From positions 618,501-682,500 of the forward strand of contig CALJVT010000002.1 of assembly GCA_937773555.1 (NCBI GenBank): a DNA stretch of 64,000 nucleotides, in the 5' to 3' direction. Source of the DNA: an uncultured Pseudomonadales bacterium. Lineage in GTDB: Bacteria > Pseudomonadota > Gammaproteobacteria > Pseudomonadales > Balneatricaceae. The notes under the pieces were generated by a model. That model was given only the letters and a program-made list of their open reading frames with translations, was not told the origin of the DNA and made no database searches. Of this stretch, positions 1 through 10,485 are shown piece after piece (position 1 is the first letter of the stretch; the number at the start of each line of letters is the position of its first letter). The translations under genes and the position numbers were made by a program.

Positions 1-420
1 CCCGACCGCTTTGTATCAAAGTCTGATAGTGATCAAAGACGGGCGGTACAAATAACGGCGTATTTGAACCAAGCCTACGCAACCTTGAGCGAGCCGTTAA
101 AGCGTGGCATTTATTTGCTTCAGCTTCAAGGTATGGATCCATTAGCGCCGACCAACACACAAATGCCGATGGATTTTTTGTTGCAGCAAATAGAGCTGCG
201 AGAGTCCCTAGAAGAGATGTCTCAGGCCCAAGACCCAGAAACACAAATGGATTCTATGTCGTCTCGACTTCAGCACCAGGCTAGCCAGCTAGAAAGTGAG
301 TTCGCTCAGGCTTATGGTTCGTCAAACTTTGAAATTGCAGAAACAAGCGTGCGTAAGCTTCAGTTTATTGTTAAGTTACAGCAGCAATTAGACGCCCTTG
401 AGGGCGCGTTGCTCGATTAA
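1..420 (+). CDS. hscB: Fe-S co-chaperone HscB (5' truncated by window edge)
   Basis: J-domain co-chaperone that delivers the IscU scaffold with its Fe-S cluster to HscA and stimulates HscA ATPase. The frame is open from base 1 and starts with Pro-Asp, the end of the HPD motif of the J domain; the His and the N-terminus lie outside the window. The visible 139 codons cover the end of the J domain and the C-terminal helical IscU-binding domain (motif [19 protein letters not shown]). An internal TTG at 64 is not the start. Stop TAA at 418-420 lies 11 bases before hscA, so the two are co-transcribed. Confidence 0.93.
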   Translation, partial: PDRFVSKSDSDQRRAVQITAYLNQAYATLSEPLKRGIYLLQLQGMDPLAPTNTQMPMDFLLQQIELRESLEEMSQAQDPETQMDSMSSRLQHQASQLESEFAQAYGSSNFEIAETSVRKLQFIVKLQQQLDALEGALLD

Positions 421-431
421 GGAATACACAC

Positions 432-2315
432 ATGGCCTTGTTGCAAATTGCAGAGCCCGGTCAAAGCGCCAAACCTCACCAACGTAAACTCGCTGTCGGC
501 ATAGACCTTGGCACCACTCACTCGTTAGTGGCCAGTGTTCGTAGTGGGCAAGCAGAAACCTTAGCTAATAGCCGCGGTGAACACTTGTTACCCTCTGTGG
601 TGCGCTATTTGGCCGACGAGCTGCCTCAGGTAGGCATTAAGGCTCAGGCTCATTTGGTAGATGATGCGGCTAACACAGTAATGTCTGTTAAGCGTTTAAT
701 GGGTCGTGGCATTGATGATGTAAAGCGCCTTGGCGAAAGCATGCCTTACCTATTTGAAGCCTGTGATCAGGGCATGCCCCTGATCAACACTGTGTCGGGT
801 TTGAAAAGCCCTGTGCAAGTTTCTGCAGACATTCTCCGTGCTTTGGTGCAGCGTGGAGAGAGTAGCCTAGGTGGTGAATTGGTTGGTGCAGTGATTACGG
901 TGCCTGCTTACTTTGATGACGCTCAGCGTCAAGCTACTAAAGATGCTGCTCAATTAGCGGGTATTCAAGTATTGCGTCTACTCAATGAGCCAACGGCTGC
1001 GGCAGTGGCGTATGGTTTAGAGCAGGATCAGCAAGAGCAAGGCACTATTGCTGTATTTGACCTAGGTGGTGGCACATTCGATATTTCCATATTACGTATG
1101 GAGCAGGGTGTTTTTGAGGTGCTTGCAACTGGAGGTGATTCAGCCTTAGGGGGAGATGACTTTGACCATGCGCTTGCTGAGTGGATGCGTCAAGAGCGCC
1201 AAATACCAGCAGAGTTGGGCTTAGCTGAGCAGCGTTTTTTGCTGCGCTTGGCCCGAGCAGGGAAGGAGCTATTAAGTGATGTCTGCAGCACCGAGTTATC
1301 ATTTGACGGTTGGCCAGGTGATGCGACCTATGCAGACTTAGAGCTCACTCGTGAGCGAATGAACCTATTATTAGACCCTATTATAGATAAAGCTGTCAGA
1401 GCGACTAAGCGTACCTTACGTGACGCCAAGGTAGCGCTAGGTGATATTGCTCGAATCGTGATGGTGGGGGGCTCAACTCGCAGCCTCCGAGTGCAGGAAA
1501 GAGTAGCAGACTTATTTCAGCAGCCACTACTAACCGATATTGACCCAGATAGAGTAGTCGCTTTGGGTGCAGCGCGTCAGGCCGACGTATTGGCAGGCAA
1601 TCAAAGTGGCGAAGAGTTATTGTTGCTTGATGTGTTGCCATTATCCTTGGGTTTGGAAACCATGGGGGGTTTAGTGGAACGAGTTATCGACCGTAACACG
1701 CCTATTCCAGTGGCTCGTGCCCAAGAATTTACCACCTATCAAGATGGCCAAACAGCGATGGCTATCCACGTTTTGCAAGGCGAGCGAGAATTGGTGCAGG
1801 ACTGCCGATCTCTATCTCGTTTTGATTTGCGTGGTATTCCGGCAATGGCAGCGGGTGCTGCTAAAATCCGAGTGACCTTTCAGGTCGATGCGGATGGCTT
1901 GTTAGAGGTGAGTGCTCGTGAATTAACCTCGGGAGTGGCTGCGTCAGTGCAAGTGAAGCCGTCTTATGGACTGTCTGATGTGCAGATTGCAGATATGATC
2001 AAAGCCAGCTGGACTAATGTAGAGGACGATCGCAGCGCCCGTAGTCTGCGAGAACAGCAGGTTGAGGCGGATCGTCTTGGAGAAGCTATAACGATGGCGC
2101 TAGCGGAGGATGGAGCGCGTCTACTTACCTCGCAGCAGCAACAGGTTATTGAGAACCAGATGCAGCGATTAGTTGCGGCTCGAAATGGCCATGATCATCA
2201 TGCGATTGCGAAACAAATTGAAGAAATGGCTAAGGCCAGTGATGCCTTCGCAGCGATGCGTATGGATGACAGTATTAAGCTTGCCCTGGCGGGCAAGTCT
2301 ATAGATCAGCTGTAA
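432..2315 (+). CDS. hscA: Fe-S assembly chaperone HscA (Hsp70 family)
   Basis: Specialised Hsp70 ATPase that binds IscU and promotes Fe-S cluster transfer to apoproteins in the cytoplasm. The 627 residues fit the family (about 616-620). Visible Hsp70 motifs are [13 protein letters not shown] near residue 22 (phosphate 1), a [14 protein letters not shown] segment, [13 protein letters not shown] (phosphate 2) and IVMVGGSTR (adenosine), followed by the beta-sandwich substrate domain and helical lid. ATG 432 is preceded by AAGGA overlapping the hscB stop. It lies between hscB and fdx, as in the isc operon, which separates it from DnaK. Confidence 0.97.
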   Translation: MALLQIAEPGQSAKPHQRKLAVGIDLGTTHSLVASVRSGQAETLANSRGEHLLPSVVRYLADELPQVGIKAQAHLVDDAANTVMSVKRLMGRGIDDVKRLGESMPYLFEACDQGMPLINTVSGLKSPVQVSADILRALVQRGESSLGGELVGAVITVPAYFDDAQRQATKDAAQLAGIQVLRLLNEPTAAAVAYGLEQDQQEQGTIAVFDLGGGTFDISILRMEQGVFEVLATGGDSALGGDDFDHALAEWMRQERQIPAELGLAEQRFLLRLARAGKELLSDVCSTELSFDGWPGDATYADLELTRERMNLLLDPIIDKAVRATKRTLRDAKVALGDIARIVMVGGSTRSLRVQERVADLFQQPLLTDIDPDRVVALGAARQADVLAGNQSGEELLLLDVLPLSLGLETMGGLVERVIDRNTPIPVARAQEFTTYQDGQTAMAIHVLQGERELVQDCRSLSRFDLRGIPAMAAGAAKIRVTFQVDADGLLEVSARELTSGVAASVQVKPSYGLSDVQIADMIKASWTNVEDDRSARSLREQQVEADRLGEAITMALAEDGARLLTSQQQQVIENQMQRLVAARNGHDHHAIAKQIEEMAKASDAFAAMRMDDSIKLALAGKSIDQL

Positions 2316-2356
2316 AAAAACTGCAATAACAGTGACAAGCCTAGGAGTTAACTCAA

Positions 2357-2695
2357 ATGCCACAAATTATTATTCTGCCACATGCCGAACTCTGCCCACA
2401 GGGGCAAGTATTTGAGGCGCCTGCAGGGCAGACTATTTTAGATGCCGCTAAAGAGAACGGAATTGATATAGAGCATGCATGTGAAAAATCGTGTGCTTGC
2501 ACAACATGCCACGTTATCGTGCGCGAAGGGTTCGATTCAATGATTGAGTCGGACGAGCTAGAAGATGATATGTTAGATAAGGCGTGGGGTTTGGAGCCAG
2601 ATTCCAGGCTCAGTTGTCAGGCTGTTATCGCTGAGGATAATTTAGTAGTGGAAATTCCAAAGTACACTATTAATATTGTATCTGAAGCGCATTAG
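2357..2695 (+). CDS. fdx: ISC-type [2Fe-2S] ferredoxin
   Basis: Adrenodoxin-like [2Fe-2S] ferredoxin that supplies electrons for cluster assembly on IscU. It has 112 residues, close to the 111 of the E. coli protein. The cluster ligands are visible as ACEKSCACTTCH (first Cys, then CX5CX2C spacing) plus a fourth Cys in RLSCQAV near residue 87. The fold begins with the N-terminal beta strands and ends with the usual VEIPKYTIN tail. An AGGAG site at 2343-2347 sets ATG 2357. It follows hscA and precedes iscX. Confidence 0.97.
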   Translation: MPQIIILPHAELCPQGQVFEAPAGQTILDAAKENGIDIEHACEKSCACTTCHVIVREGFDSMIESDELEDDMLDKAWGLEPDSRLSCQAVIAEDNLVVEIPKYTINIVSEAH

Positions 2696-2722
2696 AGCTA
2701 ATTAAAACCTCGGGAGGTGCTT

Positions 2723-2923
2723 ATGAGCATGGTTTGGACAGATACGTTAGATATTGCCATTGAGTTGTATGAAGTTCATCCAGATGTAGACCCGCGAATG
2801 GTGAGGTTCACAGATTTAATGGAGTGGGTTATGGCTTTGCCAGACTTTAATGATGACCCCAAGCGTTGTGGAGAAAAGGTCTTGGAAGCTATTCAGACAG
2901 CATGGATAGATGAGTTAGATTAA
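2723..2923 (+). CDS. iscX: Fe-S assembly protein IscX
   Basis: Small acidic protein that binds IscS and iron and modulates the rate of cluster assembly. From ATG 2723 the product has 66 residues, the same as in E. coli, and begins MSMVWTDTLDIAIEL. The family core VRFTDLMEWVMALPDF and the C-terminal DPKRCGEKVLEAIQTAWIDE are present. The frame is open to a GTG at 2717, but GGGAGG at 2712-2717 is the ribosome binding site for 2723. It is the last gene of the isc cluster here. Confidence 0.95.
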   Translation: MSMVWTDTLDIAIELYEVHPDVDPRMVRFTDLMEWVMALPDFNDDPKRCGEKVLEAIQTAWIDELD

Positions 2924-3052
2924 CGTCCCGCAGTCTATTAAAAGCGTATAAAACAGCGTATCATTACGCGGTCAAAATTCTCGTACATGTTAGTACGTCT
3001 TTGCTTTTTTAATATTAACCCATTTAATGGGTCCCACTGTTTGGAGAATACC

Positions 3053-3460
3053 ATGGCGGTAGAACGCACTCTGTCCATCATCAAGCCTGATGCTGTAGCA
3101 AAAAATGTAATCGGCAAAATTGTTTCTCGGTTTGAAACTAATGGCCTTAAAGTTGTTAGTATGGAAATGAAGCAGTTATCAGAAGCTGAAGCTCAAGGCT
3201 TTTACGCTGAGCACAGCGAACGTCCTTTCTTTGGGCACTTGGTTTCTTTTATGACTTCTGGTCCTGTTGTTGTTCAGGTGCTTGAAGGCGAAGGGGCTGT
3301 CAATAAGAACCGTGATCTAATGGGCGCTACTAACCCACAAGAAGCTGCTGAAGGAACAATTCGTGGCGACTTTGCAGAATCGATTGATGCAAACGCGGTA
3401 CACGGATCTGACTCTACCACGTCAGCCGCTCGTGAAATTGCCTACTTCTTCGGTGGCTAA
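3053..3460 (+). CDS. ndk: Nucleoside diphosphate kinase
   Basis: Transfers the gamma phosphate from ATP to NDPs through a phospho-histidine and so balances the NTP and dNTP pools. From ATG 3053 the protein has 135 residues. It begins [20 protein letters not shown], and the active-site His lies in ANAVHGSDS near the C-terminus. The frame extends upstream to 2987, but TTGGAG at 3040-3045 and family length support 3053. It sits between iscX and rlmN, as in pseudomonads. The upstream 129 bases contain a short hairpin (ACCCA-TTTAA-TGGGT) just before the ribosome binding site. Confidence 0.97.
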   Translation: MAVERTLSIIKPDAVAKNVIGKIVSRFETNGLKVVSMEMKQLSEAEAQGFYAEHSERPFFGHLVSFMTSGPVVVQVLEGEGAVNKNRDLMGATNPQEAAEGTIRGDFAESIDANAVHGSDSTTSAAREIAYFFGG

Positions 3461-3529
3461 TAGCCGTCGGTTAAAGTAGGCTGTTATGGCTTTGGCTAAT
3501 TTTTTAGCGGCAATAGCAGCATGCAACGT

Positions 3530-3552
3530 GCGGCGTTCCTAGTGAACGCCGC
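3530..3552 (+). terminator. Hairpin after ndk, possible terminator
   Basis: A perfect 9-bp stem (GCGGCGTTC / GAACGCCGC) with a 5-base loop lies 70 bases after the ndk stop. It is followed only by ATTGCGTTT, so the U tract is weak. It may terminate or attenuate transcription between ndk and rlmN. Confidence 0.5.
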
Positions 3553-3611
3553 ATTGCGTTTAGACCAAATAAATGGCTGCGCAAAACTATGGATTAATTA
3601 CAGGTCTTAAA

Positions 3612-4727
3612 ATGTCCGAAGTCAGCACAAAAATAAATATTCTGGGGTTTTCACAGGCGCAAATGGAAGCCTTTTTCAAGACCATGGACGAGCCGAAGTT
3701 TCGAGCAGTTCAGGTGATGAAATGGATTCATCAGTTTGGTGCAGATGACTTTGAGAGCATGACTAACGTAAGTAAAAAATTGCGTGAAAAGCTAACTATA
3801 AGCGCTGAAATTGTAGAGCCTGAAGTCATTTACCGTGGGGACTCTAAAGACGGTACCCGTAAATGGGTAATTGCCGTGTCTGGTGGCAATAAAGTTGAGA
3901 TGGTACTTATACCTGAGGGTGATCGCGCCACCTTGTGCGTTTCATCTCAAGTGGGCTGTGCCTTGGATTGTAGTTTTTGTTCTACGGGCAAGCAGGGGTT
4001 TAACCGTAACTTAACCTCAGCTGAAATAATTGGCCAACTGCGTATTGCTATTAAGTCATTTGGCCCTGTCGACCCCAATGGACCACGGCGGGTGACTAAT
4101 GTTGTTTTTATGGGCATGGGTGAGCCTTTACTTAATTTTGACAGTGTCACGCCAGCCATTGCGCTGATGATGGACGATAATGCATATAACTTGTCCAAGC
4201 GCCGTGTCACCTTAAGCACGGCGGGTGTGGTTCCAGCAATCGATCGCTTGAGCCAGATCACTGATGTATCCCTAGCTATTTCTTTACATGCACCCAATGA
4301 CTTGCTGCGCAACGAGCTGGTGCCAGTGAATAAAAAGTACAATATTGATGCATTGTTGGATGCCTGTAATCGTTATTTAGAAAATTTGAGCGATAAGCGG
4401 GTAATTACCATGGAGTACACCATGATTGATGGTATCAACGACCAGCCTAAGCATGCCCGCGAATTGGCTCAAGTGCTAAAGCGTGTACCCTGTAAACTTA
4501 ATTTGATTCCTTTTAATCCATTTCCAGGCTCAGATTACCGCAGAAGTCCAAGACCACAAATCGAAGCGTTTCAGCGTATTATGGCTAAATCAGGCATTAT
4601 TACGACGATTAGGTCTACTCGTGGGGATGATATTGACGCTGCCTGTGGCCAGTTAGTAGGGCAAGTTAAAGACCGTACGCGTCGCAGTGCAGAGCATGCT
4701 GCACGTATTCAAGCTAAGCAAATATAG
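3612..4727 (+). CDS. rlmN: Dual-specificity 23S rRNA/tRNA (adenine-C2)-methyltransferase RlmN
   Basis: Radical-SAM enzyme that makes 2-methyladenosine at A2503 of 23S rRNA and A37 of some tRNAs. The 4Fe-4S motif is CALDCSFC (CX3CX2C). The methyl-carrying Cys is in [12 protein letters not shown] near the C-terminus, and the family signatures [23 protein letters not shown] and [10 protein letters not shown] are present. I chose ATG 3612 (371 residues, [15 protein letters not shown]) because it matches the family N-terminus and has an ACAGG upstream; ATG 3573, in frame, would add 13 residues without a clear ribosome binding site. The next gene here is rodZ; pilF, usual at this spot, is missing. 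Confidence 0.95.
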   Translation: MSEVSTKINILGFSQAQMEAFFKTMDEPKFRAVQVMKWIHQFGADDFESMTNVSKKLREKLTISAEIVEPEVIYRGDSKDGTRKWVIAVSGGNKVEMVLIPEGDRATLCVSSQVGCALDCSFCSTGKQGFNRNLTSAEIIGQLRIAIKSFGPVDPNGPRRVTNVVFMGMGEPLLNFDSVTPAIALMMDDNAYNLSKRRVTLSTAGVVPAIDRLSQITDVSLAISLHAPNDLLRNELVPVNKKYNIDALLDACNRYLENLSDKRVITMEYTMIDGINDQPKHARELAQVLKRVPCKLNLIPFNPFPGSDYRRSPRPQIEAFQRIMAKSGIITTIRSTRGDDIDAACGQLVGQVKDRTRRSAEHAARIQAKQI

Positions 4728-4852
4728 TTAAGGAACTTCCCTATACTGGCAGTGTCCAAAAATGGGCGTTATGATGGGTCTATAAAGCACCATAGATAAG
4801 TCTGACTAATATTAATTAACTCAGCGTCGAATAACATTAAAAGGTACTGATA

Positions 4853-5809
4853 GTGAGTGATTTGGAACCATTAGATATGCAGGATCAACCAGAATTAGAC
4901 GGACAGTTGCCAGGCTTTCCTGGTCACTTATTGCGCCAAGCTCGCGAGGAACAGGGTCTGTCTCAAAAAGAAACAGCCCGTGATTTACATTTAACCTCAA
5001 AAGTCATTAATGCTATTGAAGAAGATGACTTTGAGTTGATTCCAAGCTTTGTATTTGCTCGAGGGTATATTCGCTCATATGCGCGTCATCTGGGTTTAGA
5101 TGGCCAAGCCCTAGTGGCCGAGTTTGATTTAGCCTATGGTGTGCCTAATAACAGTGCCAAGCCCATGTCAGCTATCCGCAAGGGTGTCCAGCAAAGTAAG
5201 CCCGGTGATACTTGGGTTAAGTTAATCTCAATTGTCTTTGTTGTGGGTTTGGTGGCGGCGTCAATCGTTTGGTGGCAAAGCCAAAATGGTAGCCAAATGT
5301 TGCCACAACTATCCAGTGGTGCAGAGCAAGAGCTCCCCAGTGGCACCTTAGTTGAAGGCTTAGATACTGATGATGCCAACCTTGATTTACTTCTACTTTT
5401 AACAAATGAGAGTGAAGTAGATGCGATTGTGCCAGAAGCTGAGTCAATTATAGAGAGTGAACAGGCGCAAGTTGTTGTGGTTGAGCCGGTGGTCGATCCA
5501 GTTGCAGAAGCAGTAACAGAGCAAGTGCCCAAAGAAGTTACTGATGCCGTTGTGCTGCTGCCAAACCAAGCACAGTTAGTCATGGTGTTTGATAAAGACT
5601 GCTGGGTAGAGATTAAAGATGCGAATGGTAAAATGGTACTGTCAGACTTGTACTCTGCAGGAGATACCATAGAACAAGTGATCACTGCGCCTATAGAAGT
5701 GTTGTTGGGACGCTCTTCTGGCGTTGCTACCATGACATTTGATGGCCGAACAATTGATCTAAAACCACATACACGTAAAGATATTGCGCGCCTTACGTTA
5801 AGCAAATAG
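4853..5809 (+). CDS. rodZ: Cytoskeletal cell-shape protein RodZ
   Basis: Bitopic membrane protein that links MreB filaments to the elongation machinery. The 318 residues show, in order, a HTH domain of the XRE type (HLLRQAREEQGLSQKE, about residues 24-90), a single transmembrane helix (KLISIVFVVGLVAASIVWW, about 123-142), a variable acidic linker rich in Val/Glu, and a C-terminal periplasmic domain (QAQLVMVFDKDCWVEIKDAN). It starts at GTG 4853 behind AAGGT. It lies upstream of hisS, although ispG, which normally separates them, is absent. Confidence 0.93.
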   Translation: MSDLEPLDMQDQPELDGQLPGFPGHLLRQAREEQGLSQKETARDLHLTSKVINAIEEDDFELIPSFVFARGYIRSYARHLGLDGQALVAEFDLAYGVPNNSAKPMSAIRKGVQQSKPGDTWVKLISIVFVVGLVAASIVWWQSQNGSQMLPQLSSGAEQELPSGTLVEGLDTDDANLDLLLLLTNESEVDAIVPEAESIIESEQAQVVVVEPVVDPVAEAVTEQVPKEVTDAVVLLPNQAQLVMVFDKDCWVEIKDANGKMVLSDLYSAGDTIEQVITAPIEVLLGRSSGVATMTFDGRTIDLKPHTRKDIARLTLSK

Positions 5810-5853
5810 ACCTGCATTAGTTAGCGACACCTCCATTAAATAAGGAACACATT

Positions 5854-7131
5854 TTGGCGTCTATAAAAGCCATTCGCGGCATGAACGATATATTGCCGGC
5901 TCAAACGCCGTTGTGGCAGTTTTTTGAAGCACAGGTAAAGTTAGTGTTTGACCAGTACGGTTATCAAGAAATCCGTATGCCCATCGCGGAAAAAACAGAT
6001 TTATTTTGTCGCTCAATCGGCGAAGCCACTGATGTGGTTGAAAAAGAAATGTATACCTTCGCAGATCGCAATGGCGACAACATGACCTTGCGGCCAGAGG
6101 GCACAGCGTCCTGTGTGCGTGCTGCTCAAGAGCATGGGTTGACCTATAATCAAGTGCAACGTTTGTGGTATCACGGACCTATGTTCCGCTATGAGCGCCC
6201 ACAAAAAGGTCGCCAAAGACAGTTTCACCAGTTTGGTGCAGAGGTCTATGGTTTAGACGGTCCAGATGTAGATGCTGAGCTAATTATAATGACAGCGCGT
6301 CTGTGGCGGCAATTAGGTTTGCAAGGTGCTGTAAAATTGCAGTTGAACACGTTAGGTAGTGCCGCAGCTCGGGCTGCCTATCGAACTGATTTAGTGGCAT
6401 TTTTGCAAGCTAATATGGCTTTGTTAGATGCAGACAGTCAGCGTCGTGTCACGACTAATCCATTGCGTGTGCTAGACAGTAAGGATGAAAGCACTCAGGC
6501 ATTGTTAGACGGTGCACCTGATTTTTATGGTTACTTAGATGATGGATCTCGTGTGCACTTTGAGCGTTTGCGTGAACTTTTAGACGCCGCAGGCATTAGT
6601 TATGAGGTTAACCCTCGTTTAGTGAGGGGGTTAGACTATTATTGCAAAACTGTTTTTGAATGGGTCACTGATAAATTAGGTGCACAGGGTACCGTATGTG
6701 GTGGTGGCCGTTATGACGGTATGATTGAGCAGCTAGGGGGTAAGCCTACGCCTGCTGTAGGTTGGGCTATGGGGGTAGAGCGGATGATTTTGTTGCTACA
6801 AGAAATGCAGCAAGAGCCGGCTGGTCTTGGGCAGCAAGCTGATGTGTATCTAGCCCATATGGGTGATGCAGCAACCGTTCGCACCATGCAATTAGCAGAA
6901 CAATTGCGCACTGACATCTCGGGCTTACGTTTATTGTGGCACTGCGGTGGTGGTAGTCTCAAAAATCAAATGAAAAAGGCTGACCGTTGTGGTGCTAAAC
7001 TGGTGCTTATTATGGGCGAAGATGAGTTAGCACAGGGTCAAATCCAGATTAAGCCACTGCATGGGCAGGGCGAGCAGCAAAGCATATCTCTAGATCAAGT
7101 ATCAGCGCACGTTGCTGAGCTTATTCAATAA
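5854..7131 (+). CDS. hisS: Histidyl-tRNA synthetase
   Basis: Class II synthetase that charges tRNA-His. The 425 residues match the family. Motif 2 region [21 protein letters not shown], histidine-binding [13 protein letters not shown], and motif 3 [13 protein letters not shown] are present, followed by a C-terminal anticodon-binding domain ([21 protein letters not shown]). The start is TTG 5854 preceded by AAGGA, and it gives the expected N-terminus [14 protein letters not shown]. It precedes yfgM and bamB, the usual arrangement. Confidence 0.97.
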   Translation: MASIKAIRGMNDILPAQTPLWQFFEAQVKLVFDQYGYQEIRMPIAEKTDLFCRSIGEATDVVEKEMYTFADRNGDNMTLRPEGTASCVRAAQEHGLTYNQVQRLWYHGPMFRYERPQKGRQRQFHQFGAEVYGLDGPDVDAELIIMTARLWRQLGLQGAVKLQLNTLGSAAARAAYRTDLVAFLQANMALLDADSQRRVTTNPLRVLDSKDESTQALLDGAPDFYGYLDDGSRVHFERLRELLDAAGISYEVNPRLVRGLDYYCKTVFEWVTDKLGAQGTVCGGGRYDGMIEQLGGKPTPAVGWAMGVERMILLLQEMQQEPAGLGQQADVYLAHMGDAATVRTMQLAEQLRTDISGLRLLWHCGGGSLKNQMKKADRCGAKLVLIMGEDELAQGQIQIKPLHGQGEQQSISLDQVSAHVAELIQ

Positions 7132-7164
7132 TTACTACAAGCAGCATTAAGGGAGTTTTTGGTC

Positions 7165-7806
7165 GTGGCCGAAATGAAAACAGAAGAAGAGCAGGTAGAA
7201 GCACTTAAACGTTGGTGGCAGGAAAATGGTAAGTCATTAATACTCACCATTGCAGTTTCCGTGGGCGGGGTATTAAGCTGGAATGCCTATCAGGACCATC
7301 AGGTTAACCAGGCAGAAACAGCTAGTGCATACTTTCAGCAGCTAATGAATAGTTCACCAGCCGGGCAGTTAAGTGATACTGAAATTGCTGAAATACGCTA
7401 TAACAGCAAATTACTTAAAGCTGAGTTTGGTTCTAGCTCCTATGCTCAGTTTGCTGCCCTTATGTTAGCCAGAGTTGAAGTTCAAGACGGTAATTTGCCT
7501 GCAGCAGCAGTCGAATTACAGTGGGTGTTAACGCAACAGGGTGATGCTGAAGTTAATGCGTTGGCCACTATTCGTTTGGCTAAGGTGCTAAGTGCGCAAG
7601 ATCAACATAGCCAAGCATTGGCTTTGTTGGTAGATGGTGATGATGCGTGGCAGCTAGGTCGGTTAGAAACTCGTGGCGATGTATTGGTTGCTCAAGGCGA
7701 TTTAGATGCGGCTAGAGAAGCGTACTCTGCAGCCTCGCTGCTTGCTATTGCTGGTGGTGTAAATAGTCCGCTGTTAGGTTTGAAGCTAGATAATCTTGCG
7801 CAATAG
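7165..7806 (+). CDS. yfgM: YfgM/ancillary SecYEG translocon subunit (TPR-like)
   Basis: Inner-membrane protein with a periplasmic TPR-like domain; the E. coli homologue associates with PpiD at the SecYEG translocon. After a cytoplasmic segment (EEEQVEALKRWWQENGKS) comes one transmembrane helix (LILTIAVSVGGVLSWNAY, about residues 25-42) and then an Ala/Leu-rich helical repeat domain. The start is uncertain: GTG 7165 fits the AAGGGA at 7149-7154, TTG 7159 is also in frame. It lies between hisS and bamB, as in many Gammaproteobacteria. Confidence 0.88.
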   Translation: MAEMKTEEEQVEALKRWWQENGKSLILTIAVSVGGVLSWNAYQDHQVNQAETASAYFQQLMNSSPAGQLSDTEIAEIRYNSKLLKAEFGSSSYAQFAALMLARVEVQDGNLPAAAVELQWVLTQQGDAEVNALATIRLAKVLSAQDQHSQALALLVDGDDAWQLGRLETRGDVLVAQGDLDAAREAYSAASLLAIAGGVNSPLLGLKLDNLAQ

Positions 7807-7872
7807 TGTATTGAGTGCCTAATGCAATGGTAAAGAGATCCCCAAATAATGACTAGGATAGAAATTGTTAAC

Positions 7873-9018
7873 ATGAGTGCTAGGCCGTTAAAGCTGTTTA
7901 TTGGTTGTCTAGCGTTAATCACTGTTAGTGCGTGTTCATCAACTGGTGGGGATCTACCAGATCCTACCCCACTGGAGGGGTTTGAGCCGCAAGTTGAACT
8001 CGTTGAACATTGGTCTGTGTCTGTGGGCAAAGGCGATGTTGAAGGTAGTTCAGTAATGCAGCCTGTGTTATCGGCTAATGCTATATTTGCAGCTTCTGGT
8101 CAGCAGTTGGGGTCCTTTAATATAGACACAGGAGCGGTTAACTGGCAGACCGATCTTGCTCAGCCAGTGACTGCAGGCGTAGGCCAAATAAACGAACAAT
8201 TATTTGTGGTGACCCGCAGTGGTAAGTTAGTTTCTGTAAGTAGTGTTGATGGGTCTGTGTTGTGGCAGGTGAATGCGTCTAGTGAGGCTTTAGCAGCGCC
8301 GCAAGCTAATAGTGAAATTGTTGTCGTGCAAACAGTGGATGGGAAGGTAAGCGCCTATTCAATAACTGATGGCAATTTCCAATGGTCTTATTCAGCAAAT
8401 CTTCCTAGCTTAACCCTGAGAGGCACTAGTACGCCACTTGTTACCAAAAGCTACACCTACGCAGGCTTCGCCAGCGGTAAGTTAGTGGCTTTGGATAATC
8501 AAGTGGGTAACGAGGTGTGGCAGAAGAGTATTAGTTCTGCGCAAGGTCGTTCAGAAATTGAGCGTTTATCCGATGTAGATGGCACATTAACGCTGATAGA
8601 CGATTTGCTATATGTGACTAGTTATCAGGGCAACATTGCAGCAATCGACGCCTTAACTGGCACCGTTAAGTGGCAACAGCCAGTGTCTAGTATTAGTGGT
8701 ACAGCCATAGTCGGTGATGCGGTTTTGGTTGTGGATGCTCAGGATGGTGTGCTTGCTTATGACCAAGAGCTAGGCCATGTGTTGTGGCAGAGTGACGCCC
8801 TTAAACATCGTATATTAGCGGCTCCTATGGGGTTGGCAGGTAATGCATTAGTTATTGATACACAAGGCTATGCGCACGTACTTAAGCTTAGTAATGGTGA
8901 GATTGTAGGTCGTCAAAAAATGGCCCTAAAAGGTGCTCGTATTGGTAGCAAGAGCTACCAAGATAATATTTTCTTACTCAGTCTAGATGGCCGTCTTACG
9001 CGTCTTGGCTTGAAATAA
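7873..9018 (+). CDS. bamB: Outer-membrane assembly lipoprotein BamB
   Basis: Lipoprotein of the BAM complex that helps insert beta-barrel proteins into the outer membrane. A lipoprotein signal is visible: hydrophobic [13 protein letters not shown] followed by SAC, with the acylated Cys. The rest is an eight-bladed beta-propeller of PQQ-like repeats (for example [47 protein letters not shown]). ATG 7873 gives a compact signal peptide; ATG 7849 is in frame and would add eight residues. It ends 11 bases before der. Confidence 0.95.
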   Translation: MSARPLKLFIGCLALITVSACSSTGGDLPDPTPLEGFEPQVELVEHWSVSVGKGDVEGSSVMQPVLSANAIFAASGQQLGSFNIDTGAVNWQTDLAQPVTAGVGQINEQLFVVTRSGKLVSVSSVDGSVLWQVNASSEALAAPQANSEIVVVQTVDGKVSAYSITDGNFQWSYSANLPSLTLRGTSTPLVTKSYTYAGFASGKLVALDNQVGNEVWQKSISSAQGRSEIERLSDVDGTLTLIDDLLYVTSYQGNIAAIDALTGTVKWQQPVSSISGTAIVGDAVLVVDAQDGVLAYDQELGHVLWQSDALKHRILAAPMGLAGNALVIDTQGYAHVLKLSNGEIVGRQKMALKGARIGSKSYQDNIFLLSLDGRLTRLGLK

Positions 9019-9029
9019 TTGGTTTATTT

Positions 9030-10442
9030 ATGAATCCCGTAATTGCCCTTGTTGGGCGCCCTAACGTGGGTAAATCCACACTTTTTAATCGCTTAACGCG
9101 CTCTCGTGATGCTTTAGTGGCAGATTTTCCAGGCCTTACTCGTGACCGAAAATATGGTGAAGGTAAGACCGAAGAGCGAGACTATATCGTTATTGATACT
9201 GGCGGTATTAGTGGTGATGAAGCCGGTATTGATCAAGTGATGGCCGAGCAGTCGTTGCTGGCGATCGACGAAGCTGACGCAGTATTATTTTTAGTTGATG
9301 GCAAGGCGGGTCTGAACCCTTCTGATGAGTTGATTGCCGACCATCTTCGCCGCTGTGATAAACCTTGCTATTTGGTAGTAAATAAAACTGATGGTATTGA
9401 TATTGACGTAGCCTTGGGTGATTTTTATGGCCTAGGTCTAGTCGGTTTGCCGCGCCCTATTGCAGCGTCTCATGGCCGTGGTGTAAGCCAGTTGATTGAA
9501 GATGTGTTGGCACCGTTTCCAGAAGACCAAGGGTTCCCGCCGGACTCAGAAGGAGGCATTCGCATTGGTGTCGTGGGTCGGCCAAATGTAGGCAAGTCTA
9601 CTTTGGTCAACCGTATGTTGGGTGAAGACCGTGTTGTGGTCTATGATGAAGCGGGCACTACGCGTGACAGTATCTATATTCCCTATCGCCGTAACGACAA
9701 GCCATATACCTTAATCGATACCGCAGGTGTGCGTCGTCGTCGTAGCGTTACAGAAACGGTGGAGAAGTTTTCGATTGTTAAGACACTACAAGCCATTAAA
9801 GATGCCCATGTTGTTGTGTTAGTCGTTGACGCTCACGAAGGTCTAACAGAGCAAGACATGCACCTGTTAGGCTTTGTTATTGATGCGGGTCGGGCATTAG
9901 TGATCGCTGTCAATAAATGGGACGGCATGTCTGTTGACGATAAAGCTCATGTAAAACATGAGCTACAGGCCCGTTTGGAGTTTGCTAAATTTGCACGCAT
10001 TCACTTTATCTCAGCATTACATGGTTCTGGTGTAGGTGATTTGTACAAATCAGTTGAAGAGGCGCATGGCTGTGCCTTCACCAAATGGAGCACCAACAAG
10101 TTAACCACATTACTAGAAGACGCAATACTAGACCACCAACCCCCCTTGGTGCACGGGCGTCGAATTAAGCTGCGTTATGCTCACCTAGGTGGCTCTAACC
10201 CGCCTTTGTTTATAGTGCATGGTAACCAAACAAACGCATTACCTACCACCTACAAGCGTTATTTGGAAAATAAGTTCATTAAAGTGCTGAAGATCCGTGG
10301 TACTCCTGTGAGGTTTGAATTCCGTACCAGTGATAATCCTTTTGATGGCAAAAAGAATGTTCTGTCCCAGCGCCAAATTACTAAAAAGCAGCGACTAGTG
10401 AAACATGTTAATAAGGCTAAGAAAAAGGCCAAACAGAAGTAA
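9030..10442 (+). CDS. der: Ribosome biogenesis GTPase Der (EngA)
   Basis: Tandem-domain GTPase required for 50S subunit maturation. Two complete G domains are visible: the first begins [17 protein letters not shown] near residue 6, with DTGG and NKTD; the second begins [17 protein letters not shown] near residue 180, with DTAGVRRR and NKWD. A C-terminal KH-like domain ([21 protein letters not shown]) and a Lys-rich tail follow. The 470 residues are near the family average. It follows bamB with a short spacer and precedes birA, suggesting co-transcription. Confidence 0.97.
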   Translation: MNPVIALVGRPNVGKSTLFNRLTRSRDALVADFPGLTRDRKYGEGKTEERDYIVIDTGGISGDEAGIDQVMAEQSLLAIDEADAVLFLVDGKAGLNPSDELIADHLRRCDKPCYLVVNKTDGIDIDVALGDFYGLGLVGLPRPIAASHGRGVSQLIEDVLAPFPEDQGFPPDSEGGIRIGVVGRPNVGKSTLVNRMLGEDRVVVYDEAGTTRDSIYIPYRRNDKPYTLIDTAGVRRRRSVTETVEKFSIVKTLQAIKDAHVVVLVVDAHEGLTEQDMHLLGFVIDAGRALVIAVNKWDGMSVDDKAHVKHELQARLEFAKFARIHFISALHGSGVGDLYKSVEEAHGCAFTKWSTNKLTTLLEDAILDHQPPLVHGRRIKLRYAHLGGSNPPLFIVHGNQTNALPTTYKRYLENKFIKVLKIRGTPVRFEFRTSDNPFDGKKNVLSQRQITKKQRLVKHVNKAKKKAKQK

Positions 10443-10485
10443 TATGTGGCGCTATTGATAGGCGCGCAGCGACGCGGTAATTCTT

